This document shows positions 50,425-62,070 of a stretch of DNA of 64,000 nt, in pieces; positions within the stretch are counted from its first letter, which is position 1, and every line of letters starts with the position of its first letter. A model generated the notes under the pieces. It saw only the letters and a list, made by a program, of their open reading frames with translations. It was not told the DNA's origin and made no database searches. The translations under genes were made by a program, and so were the position numbers. Origin of the DNA: Zychaea mexicana (lineage: Eukaryota; Mucoromycota; Mucoromycetes; Mucorales; Lichtheimiaceae); the NCBI RefSeq assembly GCF_025766255.1, contig NW_026516670.1, forward strand, positions 310,001 to 374,000, written 5' to 3'.

Positions 50425-52022
50425 AGGGTTCACAATCTGACCTATGGGTCAAAACCGACCTGTAGGTTGAGGACAGGTCAACAGGTCAGGTTGATGCTTT
50501 TCTGACCCACGGGTCAGCCCGTCTAACCCTTGAACCGACCTGTTGACCCGTTGTGACCTATGTTGTAGTATACATATAATATGTATGAGGTACTTATATT
50601 CAAATAGCTAATAGGGATCCGCACGGTTTAGTTCAGTTCGGTTCTTAAAGGGAACCGAATCGAACTATCCAAAAGCAAGAACCGAACCGACTAAAACCGA
50701 TGAGAACTGTAGAACCGAAAAATCGAACCGAAGAACCGAACCCGTCATGTATATAAAAAAGGCAAAATCCAGTATCTTTGAATGAAAGCTGATGTATGTG
50801 TGTTCAAATATCGCGGTATACTTGAATACTGCAGTAAAAAAGAATAGTTTATTATTGTACATTGAACAGCGATTTCAAAATGAATAAGAGAAACAGAATG
50901 TAAACATTTAATATACAATGTGGGTCATTGCATGGTTAAAAGATTAAAGCACAGTTTTCACAAAAAAGCGTGGAGCTTATAGTACTAGAGCGATGTAGTA
51001 TTACTAGTACAATACATTATTGTAACATTGGAGGAATCAAACCACAACCGGTAGTACACACAGCTACTGTGTCTCTACGCGTGTAAAGTGTCTCATAAAA
51101 GGCAAAGTGTCAATGGGTAAGATAACTTTGTTATGGGCCCCAGGATGCGTAATCTTAGACAGAATGCACAAACTTGATAAAACTGATCGAGAAGCCATGC
51201 TGAATCTAGTAGAGTAGTACGTCATGGAGAAAATGCATTGTATGTAGCAAAGTAGAGGAACAAGTAATGATGCGCGTTATGGGCAGAGAAAGCAAGCTGC
51301 CATGAAAAGAAGTGTTTTTTTTTTGTTCTTCTCTTCTTTACTATTTTTCCCTCCCTTCTGCTTTTGCAGGTTTTGTTAAGTTTTTGAATAAAGTATGGCT
51401 TGCAAATACACTACTTCTTGGTCTTTAATAAGGAGTAACATTGTTCGTAACTTCCATTATAGCCTACTTTATACTAATTACCAAAATCGCCAAATGCAAT
51501 CTTCTGCCTCTCAGTTCTTCGGTTCTACGCATACAAAACCGGTTCGGTTCCGGTTCGGTTCTTAGTAGGAACCGAACCGTATTTTCTCGGTTTCGGTTCG
51601 GTTCGGTTCCGGTTCTACGGTTCTGATATGGATCCCTACTCTATTATCTATTATCATTGTACTATTGCTACTCCTTTACTCCTTTTGTATATATCGCTTA
51701 TAGCTTACTTATCCTTTACTCTTCAATATAAAATATAATCCCACAATAAAAAGAATATAAGTACACTTTATGTTATAGTTCTATAGCAGATATATTGACA
51801 ACTATATCTTATAATTTAATGATGCTTCCCAATAAGAAGATTGACTACTTGAATGCAAGTACCTCATACATATTATATGTATACATGGGTCACAACGGGT
51901 CAACGGGTCGGGTCAAGGGTTAGACGGGTTGACCCACGGGTCAGAAAAGCATCAACCTGACCCGTTGACCTGTCCTCAACCCGCGGGTCTGTTTTGAACC
52001 GTGGGTGAGATTGCGACCCCTA
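50425..52022. mobile_element. Fold-back element with long GGGTC-rich inverted repeats
   Basis: Arms of roughly 170 bp at 50425-50600 and 51850-52022 are inverted copies: both contain GTACCTCATACATATTATAT (in one or the other orientation) and a string of GGGTCA/TGACCC units such as GACCCACGGGTC. The termini read TAGGGTTCACAATCTGACC and, on minus, TAGGGGTCGCAATCTCACC. Between the arms is a second element (50612-51637) and AT-rich filler. No transposase is encoded, so the element is non-autonomous. Superfamily unknown. Confidence 0.7.
50612..51637. mobile_element. Nested fold-back element with GGTTC-rich inverted repeats
   Basis: Ends AGGGATCCGCACGG (left) and, on minus, AGGGATCCATATCAGAACC (right). 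Each end of about 120 bp is filled with GGTTCGGTTC/GAACCGAACC units and contains a hairpin with the loop TTANNNG, for example GGTTCTTAGTAGGAACC at about 51555. The interior has no gene. It sits directly inside the left arm boundary of the GGGTC element, so it probably inserted later. Confidence 0.65.
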
Positions 52023-53329
52023 GAAATGATATTAGGAGCATTAAATATTTTATACAATGCTGTACTTTCCGTCCTATAGCTGTTTTGTACTCAAAGTGAT
52101 AATAAATAGAAGATTTTGTGAGGGCACAGAAAGTATAAATGGTTGTGTAGAAATGCCCTCATTAAGGTATATGGAGATTAGTTAGAGATGAGGACCGTGG
52201 TTTTTTGGCAGGTCGTTGAGTAGAGAGCAAAATCGGCGAGTAACGATGCAAATAAATTACTCATCCGGTTGTTAGATGGAGGATATTAGATCAGAGAGCA
52301 GCGTGTATAAAGATGGAGAGCCAAGGCTTCTCCTCAGCATAAATTGTGAAGCAAAACGTTTATTACATAAGCTGTGAATAAAGACCTGACAAGAAAGGTA
52401 TGACAGCATAAACAAGCTAAAAGTGTATGCTTTACTATTGAAGTTATGGCGCAAAGGACGTAACAAAAAAAGTCGCATTATTTTTACCCTAGATCTGTGC
52501 TCTTTTAAGTAAAAGTGTATTCGTAGTAATAGTACTTACTTTTGACGATTTGTTCGTGTAAAGTTATAGACTAGATGTAAAACACGATAAGGATGTACAA
52601 TCAAACACATACCGGTGCATCCATGCTGAAGTATCATAGTGTAAAACGTTTGGGATAGTAAAATAATACAGTGGAGTCAAAGAATGGGGACTGATAGACT
52701 GACAGGAATTATAGTATTAGAAGATTTAGCATAGGGAGCGGCGTGTACCCATTGCTAATATCTTTGTGCCGAAATTCGTTGAATCGAGTAATCCCCGTCA
52801 TCTTCATATCTGCTATCGATAAGTTGCGTAGCTACGGTTTTCAGCAGGTTGGTGTTATTATGAAGTGATAAGGATAAGCTATAGAGAGAAAGTGCTCCGT
52901 GTATGACACAACGGAGCGGATCCATATCTGAGCATTGCTGTAACTCTTCCATTACCTTCAGCCGTTGTAATCGTGTGCAGATGCGAAATGAAGCGTTGTG
53001 TGTAGATAGGAAAGCAAGGAAGCTGGACCCGGCAAGGGCCGACTCCCTGATAGGACGGCTGGATGAAAAGATCTTCCCGGTTTTGAAAATAATTTATTAC
53101 ACCTTTGCTGCCTGCAAGGAACTGGCTGCTTGGTCTGCTTCGACTATAGAACAATGTCTATTTCGTAATACCCCATAATAATACGTGTACACTATGCGAT
53201 ATAGAATGCAGTTGTTTAGCCATGCTCAATACACTGAACTTTTGCACTGATTTCGTTCTTTTCTATTATATTACCTTTTCTGTTATATAAAGAGACGTTT
53301 TGCAGTGTATCTCCTCGGCATATAAGTCG
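52023..53329. other. Intergenic region
   Basis: No supported gene. Short open frames around 52.75-53.18 kb overlap on both strands and lack motifs. Confidence 0.45.
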
Positions 53330-53440
53330 GATCCATGGATCGGATCCGTATCCGCCTACCCACTCGATCTGATCCGTTGATGCTTAGACCGAATCGGATC
53401 CGAGTAGCTCGATCCGATCCGGGTCTTGCAGAACACTAGT
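53330..53440. repeat. GGATC-rich fold-back sequence
   Basis: Dense GGATC/GATCC units in both orientations (GGATCGGATCC near 53338, GATCCGATCCGG near 53410) form an imperfect palindrome of about 110 bp. Same architecture as the GGTTC and GGGTC elements but with a different middle base. Confidence 0.6.
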
Positions 53441-53865
53441 AGTGAGCCACATTAATACACTGTTTAATATATCAACAATAAGATATTCGGTTAAACGTTA
53501 TAGCACACATGTATGAACACTACGACATTCTGGCTAAACACTATTGAATAAAGCCTCTTACTCAGATGATCCACCTTACGTGAACAGGACAATGAACCTA
53601 TCAACAGGTACCTCAGCCATTACATCAGATAACGCCGGTTTTAAAGATGTGCCCGATTAACATAACGACTTCATGAGAAGTTCTGATACGTCCTTGATCC
53701 ATCCTCTATCACATAGTTTATCCATTAGACAGATGAATTGATATCGCCGTCTTAATAGCTAGAATATAAAAGAGCTTAAATTTTTTGTTGAATAAAACAC
53801 TTCCAGTGCTCAAGCTCAGGTTGATTGACACTTCCTTCATCACCATATCGAAATCAGTCTTGACA

Positions 53866-53993
53866 CGTCAACCCGAGTTTTGACCCATTGGGTTGAACAG
53901 GTCGGGTCGGGTCAGTGTCTTCTTCACCTGTAGGTCAACGGGTCAGACCCTTGACCCGACCCGACCCGTCCAATTGCGATCCCTCATAGGCAT
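53866..53993. repeat. Solo GGGTC-rich fold-back sequence
   Basis: GGTCGGGTCGGGTCAG (near 53900) and its inverted counterpart CTTGACCCGACCCGACCC (near 53950) face each other. The right end on minus begins AGGGATCGCAATTGGAC, like the termini of the 1.6-kb element at 50.4 kb, so this is probably a short member of that family. Confidence 0.65.
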
Positions 53994-55925
53994 TACAAAG
54001 ATACTGTTTGGGTCAAGGTCCTTGCAGCTAATCAAATACTGTTCGATTTACATCCAGCCCTGCTGTGTACATAATATATATAGTACAGTGTAACGTGTGA
54101 GGACGTCTATAACAGTAACATTCTGACATATACATATACAACAACAAATTTGTTATAAAATAGAGTATGTTTCACTCATACACCGCGAATAGTTCTCAAA
54201 GAGATATCGTCCAACGATTGAACTCGCCGAGTTTTACTGCCACACTTATGTTCCGAGCGCGCGTTTCTTTTGTTTTATTTCGCCATAACAGTACAGTCTA
54301 AGGGAAACTCAGCTTCTGTCAGGCTTGTTATGTGAGAAACAAGAAAGGAAGCTGAAGTATACCTATTTTTTAATTACTGATGATAAATGTGTTACTATTG
54401 TAGACAACACTTTCCTCTTGATTGTACTCACAAGCAATTTACAAGACTTTCATAATGGAACGGCTTTAATACTTGCAAATATATTAAATTATGCTTACGA
54501 GACGTATGGCGGTGAAGAATGGTTTCTGATAAGGATACGCTTGTGTATAGAGATATCATCCTTAATACTGCAAGAATGCGCATCATTATACTGCGAACAT
54601 TTTGGCAACAAATGATGACGATTGCAACGCAGCGATCTTTGCCAGATTCACATAAAGCGGCTGGGAACCACGGTGGCCGATTTGAAGGCTTTTTGAGGTA
54701 GGTGAAAAACGGATAAAGTCGATATGTCTACGTCTTCTTGATGGAAATGTATGTTGCGAGGACGAATGAAGGGGTCTGTTGGGAATTACTGATATGCATT
54801 TGATAATTGCAATCATTAGCGAAACATTATGATATTCTTACCGGAAACAAGGCTGCTATACATGTTAATTAAAGTCATGATGGAAACGGTCTTGCGCTTG
54901 CTTAAAGCAATAGTAGCGTTGCCGTGAGAGGCTAAGGAAATACTAGTAAAGCAGCTCACTTCGTATTATCAAGAACTTTTTTCGGTAGGCTCCACGACAA
55001 ATGAAAAATGTCCAGCTTATCTGCACATCTCGCTTGTCATGTACACGATTTTTGGGTTGCTGCTCATACGCTCATTATAATGAGAGTGGTACATGAATTA
55101 GAGATTCCTGTCCCACGATATTTAGCAGCTGGATGACTGACAGCGTGATTCGTTTAAAAGTGGTAGGGATGTTATGACTATTATTTCCTGAAGAAGTAAA
55201 AAATGCCCATACGAATCCAGCTTAAAACAGATTGATACGATTATATTTTACTATTATTGATCCACTGTAGGAAAAAGAACCTTAATATACCTTAAAAAAC
55301 CTGAATAAACCTGAATTTAGTTCAACCAGGACCATCGTTGTTGTACCAAATGAAACTTCCGACACACCTGACCACATTTTTTTTTCATCTCATCAATATG
55401 TCAACACCTTCTCTATCACGGAAGAATGATTTTATGCCGCCTGCGGTTGACCATTAACACCAACAGCTGGCACGGTAACAATCGCGTTCAGCAGTCCAGG
55501 CTTATACGTATTGGTGAAGTTATGGTGTACTTTCAGCATTATGATGTAGACGCTGCCAGATTATTTGCCTTGGTGAAAGTATATGACGCTGAAAAGTCTA
55601 CTGACAGTGGCACGTGGCTGTATCGCACGATGGAGTTGTTAATGTAAAGCATATCAAACAGCTGGTGTGCAGTATTGAAAGTACATCGAAGCGTCACTAC
55701 GTTTGCAGGTCACAAACGAGACAACGAACTTCTTGGTGAACTGCGGTATCTATGGTGATTTCCATTTTAGGCTGTATCAAAACAAAGTTGATCCTTTTCT
55801 CCTCATTTGTTTGACCTTGCCTCTCCTTGTATGCTTCATCTTGCCGTTTGAAAAAAAAATCGTTCCTTTTCTTATTCCTTCTCCTCTTTCGGCAATAATA
55901 AAACATCACACAGAAACAACTTAAC
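53994..55925. other. Intergenic region
   Basis: No supported gene. A stretch of repeated AAACCTGAA units at 55281-55320 is listed separately. Confidence 0.45.
55281..55320. repeat. AACCT-rich repeat, left member
   Basis: Contains ATATACCTTAAAAAACCTGA and a further AAACCTGAA unit. An inverted counterpart lies at 57424-57482; both point inward. Confidence 0.5.
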
Positions 55926-56429
55926 ATGAATCCTCAAATCCTAGCAATTCTTAACGCTATCAAAAACAATAACGATTCAATGTTTGCACTTGCACGGTCG
56001 GTCGGCTCCTTGGCAAGGGAAGTTGATGTCACAGTAAGGCGTTGGATGATCTTTCCACATCAGTAACTCTTATAGTTGGGGATGTACAGTGCTGTCCTTT
56101 CATGTCCATCTGTAGAATCTTCCAGCTCCGTATCAAGAGCGTTTTCTTCTGGGCTGTTCGACGGCATGCTCTTGACACGGTCTTACAAACGCAAAGTCGA
56201 CTCACAGACGAAGTTTGTAATGGAGGAGCTGCCCAGTCTGTGCCATGACGTTGTCAGGGAGCACCAATTGGATATCACGCGCAGCGACGAAGTCAATATC
56301 AGGGACAACATATGGGGACGATCTGGGATAATGGTCGATGGTATTCTCAGCAAATTTGATATTGATTTGCTTAGAACGAGCTGGTCAGCGATACCAGAGA
56401 CGACCTTGAAGGCGCAACAAGATTTATAG
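55926..56429 (+). CDS. Hypothetical protein (153 aa), possibly mobile-element associated
   Basis: Two exons join in phase 0: 55926-56033 (MNPQILAILNAIKNNNDSMF) and 56076-56429. The intron is only 42 bp (GTAAGG...TTATAG). The N-terminus is a short amphipathic, possibly coiled-coil helix; the rest is polar with no recognised motif. After the stop, another frame stays open for about 47 codons (to about 56540; FIERMLKICTLGCVREQL), suggesting a frameshift near 56400 that truncated a longer protein. It lies between inverted AACCT-rich repeats. Function unknown. Confidence 0.4.
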
Positions 56430-56540
56430 AGCGCATGCTAAAGATCTGCACCCTTGGCTGCGTGCGTGAACAGTTGAGCTACAAACAAAATCCTGCAACT
56501 TCGGGGGATCGCGCAATAACTTACAAGAAACGCGTTGCCT

Positions 56541-57423
56541 AGGGCGGCTTCTACCAAAAATCAGTAAGTACATACTAGGAGTATTAGCGCTTCCGGTATA
56601 TATGATATAATTCTTACCTTAAAATATTACAGTTTTTAAACGCTATCAGACAATATCAAGCGCTCCACAAGAGGAAACATGTGTTTTTTCAGAATAAAGG
56701 TATATATACTCTACCAATGCTGATGTATTTGACGTACTTCATAGCACACACACTGGTTGTACTCAACCAGCGTTCGTCAACACCATGAGGTTGCGTTGCC
56801 GTCGACATCAAACACAGACGACTGTTCAAGGCTCCTAGTGTAATAGTCGGAAGACGAAGACGCGTCGCAACTGCCCAGTGTGTTGCTCTCTTTAAGCCAA
56901 GGTAAACAGTAGATCAAAAATCCATATTGCATGGCATAGAATGAGCATCCATGATATACCAACCTAATTAAACGAGAGACTACATCACGCAAACGCGCCC
57001 GTTCATGCGATGGGTCTGCTAATGACTTCACTGACAGCACCAGTGTTGCTCGCGTCGGTGCTCGTAATGCTCGTGGTGTTCGCTGTTGCGGTCGTGCTGG
57101 CAACTAAATAGAATTGAACACTTATTTGCTTGTGTACTACACAATGCAAAAATGATTTGTCAAAGAATTATTATAGAAAGCAAAATTTAATAATAAACAT
57201 ATTGTCATCCAATCGAAATCAGTTTTTTAGCATACATAATATGAAAGAGGATCAATGAGGAAATGTGAATAGCTGATGAAGTATCCAATGATGCTCCCAA
57301 ACGGATACAGCTATACGTACAACGACCAATAAGATACGATGTATTTACCCAATCATAAACACAGTTGAACGCATTCCACACTTCAGCCGACCAATAAAAC
57401 GAATCAGAGAAACCAGATATTAT
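56541..57423. other. Intergenic region
   Basis: Short unsupported frames only, including an arginine-rich one on minus at 56777-57103 without motif. Confidence 0.4.
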
Positions 57424-57482
57424 TAAGGTATATTCGAGTTTTCTCAGGTTTTTTCAGGTTTTAGGTTTTTTTAGGTTTTTTA
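57424..57482. repeat. AACCT-rich repeat, right member (inverted)
   Basis: TTTCAGGTTTT and TTTTAGGTTTTTT units; on minus these read AAAACCTGAA/AAAACCTAAA and match the units at 55281. The Helitron copy 2 terminus abuts it. Confidence 0.5.
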
Positions 57483-57489
57483 ATGTATA

Positions 57490-59846
57490 CTAGCGGTCCT
57501 TCCTCGCTTCGCTCGGATGAATGAGCCCCTCCGCTACGCTCCGTGTCATTCAACGGAAACGCGTCGCAAGGGGGTTCCCCCCTTAACCTCCAAACCCCAC
57601 TGTCGAGCGAGGTTGGATCAATACCGTGGTATTAGATACTTATTGTCTGTTTTCAAAAACAAAAGCAAAATTACTGTGCAGTGAGAAGTATTCTATCATA
57701 GGAAGTCGTCAAAGTTGGATACTTACTATCTCCAGTTCAAATGCAAAGCGAATAGAAGTGTGGAAAAAGATGGTGTAGTAATATTGATAAATAGAGAATA
57801 GGTGGTGGTAACAAATGAAAAATAGGCGATATAATAAAAGAGAATAGGCGACAAAAAGAAATAGAGAAGAACTTCATGGAAAGCAACATCTCGGATGTTT
57901 TGACCTTGCTGACCCGTGATACTCGAGTTCTCGGGATCTAACATGATCCTGATGGATGAAGGGGTGCGGACGCGTGACATGGCTGCATAAAGTAGACCAT
58001 GCGTGAACGGAGGTTCAGGCAAGTAGAGGCCGACAGTGTTAAAAGTTTGAACCTGTGCCTTATTGAGGGTCATAGTGAATGCCAGGCGAACAGGGAATTG
58101 GGTGCGTTTGAAGAGAATGGGAGAGCGTGTTAGTGAATGTGTGAGTTTTATGCGAGGGATCAAGACAATGTTGCCGGCATGAGGTCCAGTGGCTATTTCA
58201 GCTTCAAATACATATCTTTGAAAAGAGCGTACAATCAGCCGTGTCCCGTTGCAGAGACCACTTTGGGTGTGCAAGTTTCTCAAAAGCATAATTGGGCAAC
58301 CGACTTTGAGTTTTAGCAAGTGTGGTGGGAGGTCGGATGGATTCATGGAATTGAGCAGCTCTGGTGGGTATGTGATCTGATTCTCTGGATCATCCACAGT
58401 ATCTGCGCTCGGGAATACGTGGATGGTGCCTGGGAAATGGTCGAGTATCAGATCGTTGAACGCTGAAACGTCGACATTCTTTGGAGTTAGAATGGAGCGA
58501 CTGATGAGGTAATCGCCATCCACGTGTGGTGCGTCAAGGCTGCCGTAAATGGCTTCGATGAGCGATTTAAGCACTGCTGTACGATCTGCGAGCGCGACGC
58601 ATTTGGTATCACTGGAAGGACCTATTACCATATACTTTACTCAGAGTACTACCGCTTAATAGTAAAAAACATGCAAAGTAGAAGAGAGGATACAATGTTG
58701 TGTACCTGGCAGAAGTCAACACCAAGGACCATAATTTTTCCACCAAATGGAACATCGGCAAGCGCGGGATCGTCATGTCTCATGAGATTTGGATACGCTT
58801 GTACGTATACGTTGATACTTGTATTGATACTTGTGTCCAGCGTGTTTAAAGCGATGACACTTCTCATATGATGAAGGACGTGAAATGAGCTTCATCTCGT
58901 GTTAATGAAGGTTATCCCCTTGAGTCTTTCCTCGATGCGATACCCGTCTACTCACATAGTCATACATTCATGTAGAACAAATTTTCTGATCTGGAGAAGC
59001 CACACATTTCGGCGCGTCATAAACGTGAGAGAGCAATCTGATTGGATAGATTGAACTGGCTCAAATGCCGTGTTCATTACTACAATATAACCGTGCGGCC
59101 GCAGCAATCATGGGGCTCTTCTGCCTCCTCGTCAACTTTTCTAAGCCAAAGCTATTCAACGCGAGTATCATTGGAACGAATTAAAGGATCGAAGAGTGAA
59201 TGTTTATAATTGTGAGTGAGAGGAGCGTATGCAACCGCTTGTGAGTATACCAAGTTCTGTTATCTCACTTTCTTTCTTTTTTGACACAAACCTGCTTCTC
59301 GTCTTAACCTGGTCCATCTCCCCCTCACGTTGGCTCTCAAAGCACAAATGCAAGTGTAAGTACAATATGGAAAATGTGAAGTGTACTTTGAGGTTTTTGC
59401 GCGTGGATGTGATATACGAAAGAAGATCTGAACTTCAACGTCTAAAGAAGTGTGTGTACAGCATACAGCTGCTAATTTTATCCTCCTTTCTTCTCTGCTA
59501 CTACTGTAGGAGTCTGACTTTTTGAAATGGTTGGTTCGTTTTGTTTTTGCACCCCACCCTTAAGCACACGCAACAACTGTAAGTACGGTAGGGAATGAAA
59601 TGTGAGCATGGGCTGGAGAGAAGTCGAGTGTCTGTTGGGGGTGCTGATGCCATGACGTGTCAAAAGTAGCTGCATTTTTGGAACAGTCTGCTTATGGTCA
59701 TTCTTCTTTTCTTTCTACTTCAGGTTCCGCTTTATGCTGGTTGGGTTAATCTTGTCCGGCGGACAAGTAACAGATAGTAAGAAAGGGGACTCGAACATTG
59801 GTAGGTGAGTAGGATGGCCTGGGTGCTTGGAATTGACGTGTCAAAG
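57490..59846 (-). mobile_element. Truncated Helitron, copy 2
   Basis: Second copy of the element at 40.7 kb. On minus its 3' end is GCGAGGAAGGACCG-CTAG followed by T, a textbook Helitron CTRR terminus inserted before T. It retains the last part of the helicase, a transition region and the first GTAAGT modules (59358, 59580). The 5' end and Rep domain are missing. Confidence 0.75.
57726..58867 (-). pseudogene. Helitron PIF1-like helicase C-terminal remnant, copy 2
   Basis: An upstream fragment (58649-58867) has HDDPALADVPFGGKIMVLG-V-DFCQ, the Walker B region of Helitron helicases, where the family usually has GGDFRQ. After a frame break, 58631-57726 stays open: LISRSILTPKN, GCPIMLLRNL, FPVRLAFTMTLNKAQVQTF (usually NKAQGQT) and FTHGLLYAAMSRVRTP. 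The usual stop after FHEVL is lost and the frame runs on about 40 residues. Walker A and Rep are absent. Confidence 0.85.
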
Positions 59847-61458
59847 GTGATAGACAACTTAAAAAGAAGCCTGTAGTTTTAAACAGTTTTCGGCAGTAAT
59901 TAAGTACGTCTTTACAGGTGATATGAAGCATTGTAAGATAAGTATTTTATACATACTTGAGTGCCTCTCGTACTGTTGTTACTTCCATCATTCCCGAACA
60001 AGTGCTATTGTTTCAATTATCACGTCTTCCCTTCCTGTTCTCGCGTTACATGGAAAGGTATACAGCATTTGAGTGCGTTTTTTAAAGAGATAGGTAAAAT
60101 GTAATACTAGGTTTGACTATACGATTACAGTGCCTCTAGTGCTCTTGCTGTTCATCTAATATCTCGACTAACTGTTAGGGCCTTTTTGGGCCTTACAAGG
60201 CCTTGGAGAGCCATTTTAGTAGGATTTTGAAAGGCTACAAACGGCATATTGAACCTTTCAAATGTTGCTCCCAGCAGGCACTCCTGCCTAAGCAAATATC
60301 TCTGTTCGGCTTCGTCGGAAATTTGAAATTGCAATCTTATGCTTTTTAAGACCTTCGAAGGCTTTTAAAAGCTTTCCACCTCTGATGCTGGAGGAAATAA
60401 CATCATCGATGCATGAGCTGCAATGATGGCCATGGTACAGTAGTGACACTACCGATTCTTCGAAAGATGAGAGAATTAAAGTAGCTTTGCTCTTTGCTAC
60501 ATTTTGTTTTTTCAACTTTGAATAACCAGACCGGTACATTCAATCATTGCTATTCTGCTTGGTTATTACCGAAGTTTCACCGCTCTCATATAGAGCTGTA
60601 TCATGATTTTGAATCAAGTTTCTAAATGGACATAGCTTGTGTAGAGCTGTGTGCAAGTAAAGACGAGAATTCTAATCGCATTCATGCATTGAGCGTGTGC
60701 CATGGACAAGACAGTATGGCTTTGGTGTGCTATGAAGATCTAGCGCATCAAGAACACGAATATACATAAGCACATTACGCTGATCTTAATATGTGATATA
60801 ACAGCATGCTGTATTTACTCAGATGGGGCTATGATTTTTTCAATCTCCTTATATATTCTTAGCAAGGCGCTTTCATTGATGCTCTTATTACTGATGTTTA
60901 TGTAGTAAGTAACGCAATTCTTTGCGCTACAAGAGACCGAAGTGCCTATATAGTCCTTTGGAAAGTTTAAATGCTTACGCGTTATACTAAAATTTTCTTG
61001 AGAAAATCACAAATTTCTAGCAGACATGAGCAGAGGCACATATATTTAGTTATCATATCCTGAAGTTATCAAAAAGAGTAAAGAGTATCTGTGTGTGCAG
61101 ACCTCAAAATTATAAAGTTGCGTTTATGCAACCTGTTCCTGCATATTACACGTCATAATTTAGTATATCTACACTATCGCTTAGATTCATTAAAGCTCAG
61201 ATAGATGTTTATATATCTAGTATCTGTTTTCAGAGCTCATTTTTAAGTAAGTATTGTAGTCGCATTGCGGTGCTGTATCGGAAAAGCGGCTGTGGATACG
61301 AAGAAGCACGTACTGATTTTCCTGTTGAAGGAAGTGCACCCAACGACCGTGATTGTGATTGTCGGAGAATGACATCATCATATTGAATGGGGATTATTAT
61401 TTTGTCGTCGGGCTAGGCAGCTAAGCCGTTTTTCACTCCCTTATCCACAACACATATA
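59847..61458. other. Intergenic region upstream of COX8
   Basis: About 1.6 kb. No supported gene. A minus-strand frame at 60288-60539 is open but unrecognised. The COX8 promoter should lie just below 61459. Confidence 0.45.
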
Positions 61459-62070
61459 ATGAACGCTCACGTCCTTGCCCGTTCCGCCATGCGCTCCCGC
61501 GTCGCCGCCCGTCAGGTCATGCGCTCTGATTTGTATCACTTTGAGAACTCCAACGGCCAGGTAATTACTTCTTTCAAAGGCATCACATATAAAAAAGAAT
61601 TTTAGCAACCGCGACAGTATCGACAGTTCCAGTTAAACACAGATCGATTAACATCGTGCATATTGTATTTCTTATAGAACATTCCTTTCAAGACCACCAA
61701 CCGTGTCGGTCTTGCTTTCAAGATGGTCTCCTTTTTGGGTAAGAATAAGAAATGAGACAAAGAAATATTGCTCGTACTTTGAGTAAAGCGAGAATTAACA
61801 TTTAATTATTGTGTAGGTCTTGGTTTCGCCGCTCCTTTCTTGGGTAAGTTCTCTGCGATAATTATAACGGATTGGGTGGGGACGTAGAACAGAATTGGAG
61901 ATAACTGATTTTAACTTTCTCTCGCTATGGTGGTTTATATATCGATGATTAGGCGCTGCCTGGCAATTGTAAGTGAAATATACGCTGGTATATGAAAGCG
62001 ATGTGACCGAAACGATATTTTGGAAACTAATCCTTTTTTTAAAAAAATCTATAGCCACAAGGCTGGCTAA
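61459..62070 (+). CDS. COX8: Cytochrome c oxidase subunit 8/VIIc (73 aa), five tiny exons
   Basis: Exons 61459-61560, 61678-61738, 61817-61843 (27 nt), 61953-61968 (16 nt) and 62055-62070 (16 nt) close in phase (222 nt). The N-terminus (MNAHVLARSAMRSRVAARQV) is an arginine-rich mitochondrial presequence. The mature part starts about FENSNGQNIPFKTTNR and has one membrane segment (VGLAFKMVSFLGLGFAAPFL) ending AAWQFHKAG, matching subunit VIIc/Cox8, which packs on COX1 in the inner membrane. Codons are C/G-biased as in highly expressed genes. The last two exons are too short for most gene finders. Confidence 0.88.

Noticed and set aside
50425..52022. GGGTC units considered as telomere-like or CRISPR-like repeats
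   Set aside because: Units are irregular, arranged as inverted arms rather than tandem arrays with spacers, and differ from fungal telomere repeats (TTAGGG).
54325..54701. Overlapping open frames of 60-96 codons
   Set aside because: No motif, unusual AT-rich composition and overlapping alternatives on both strands.
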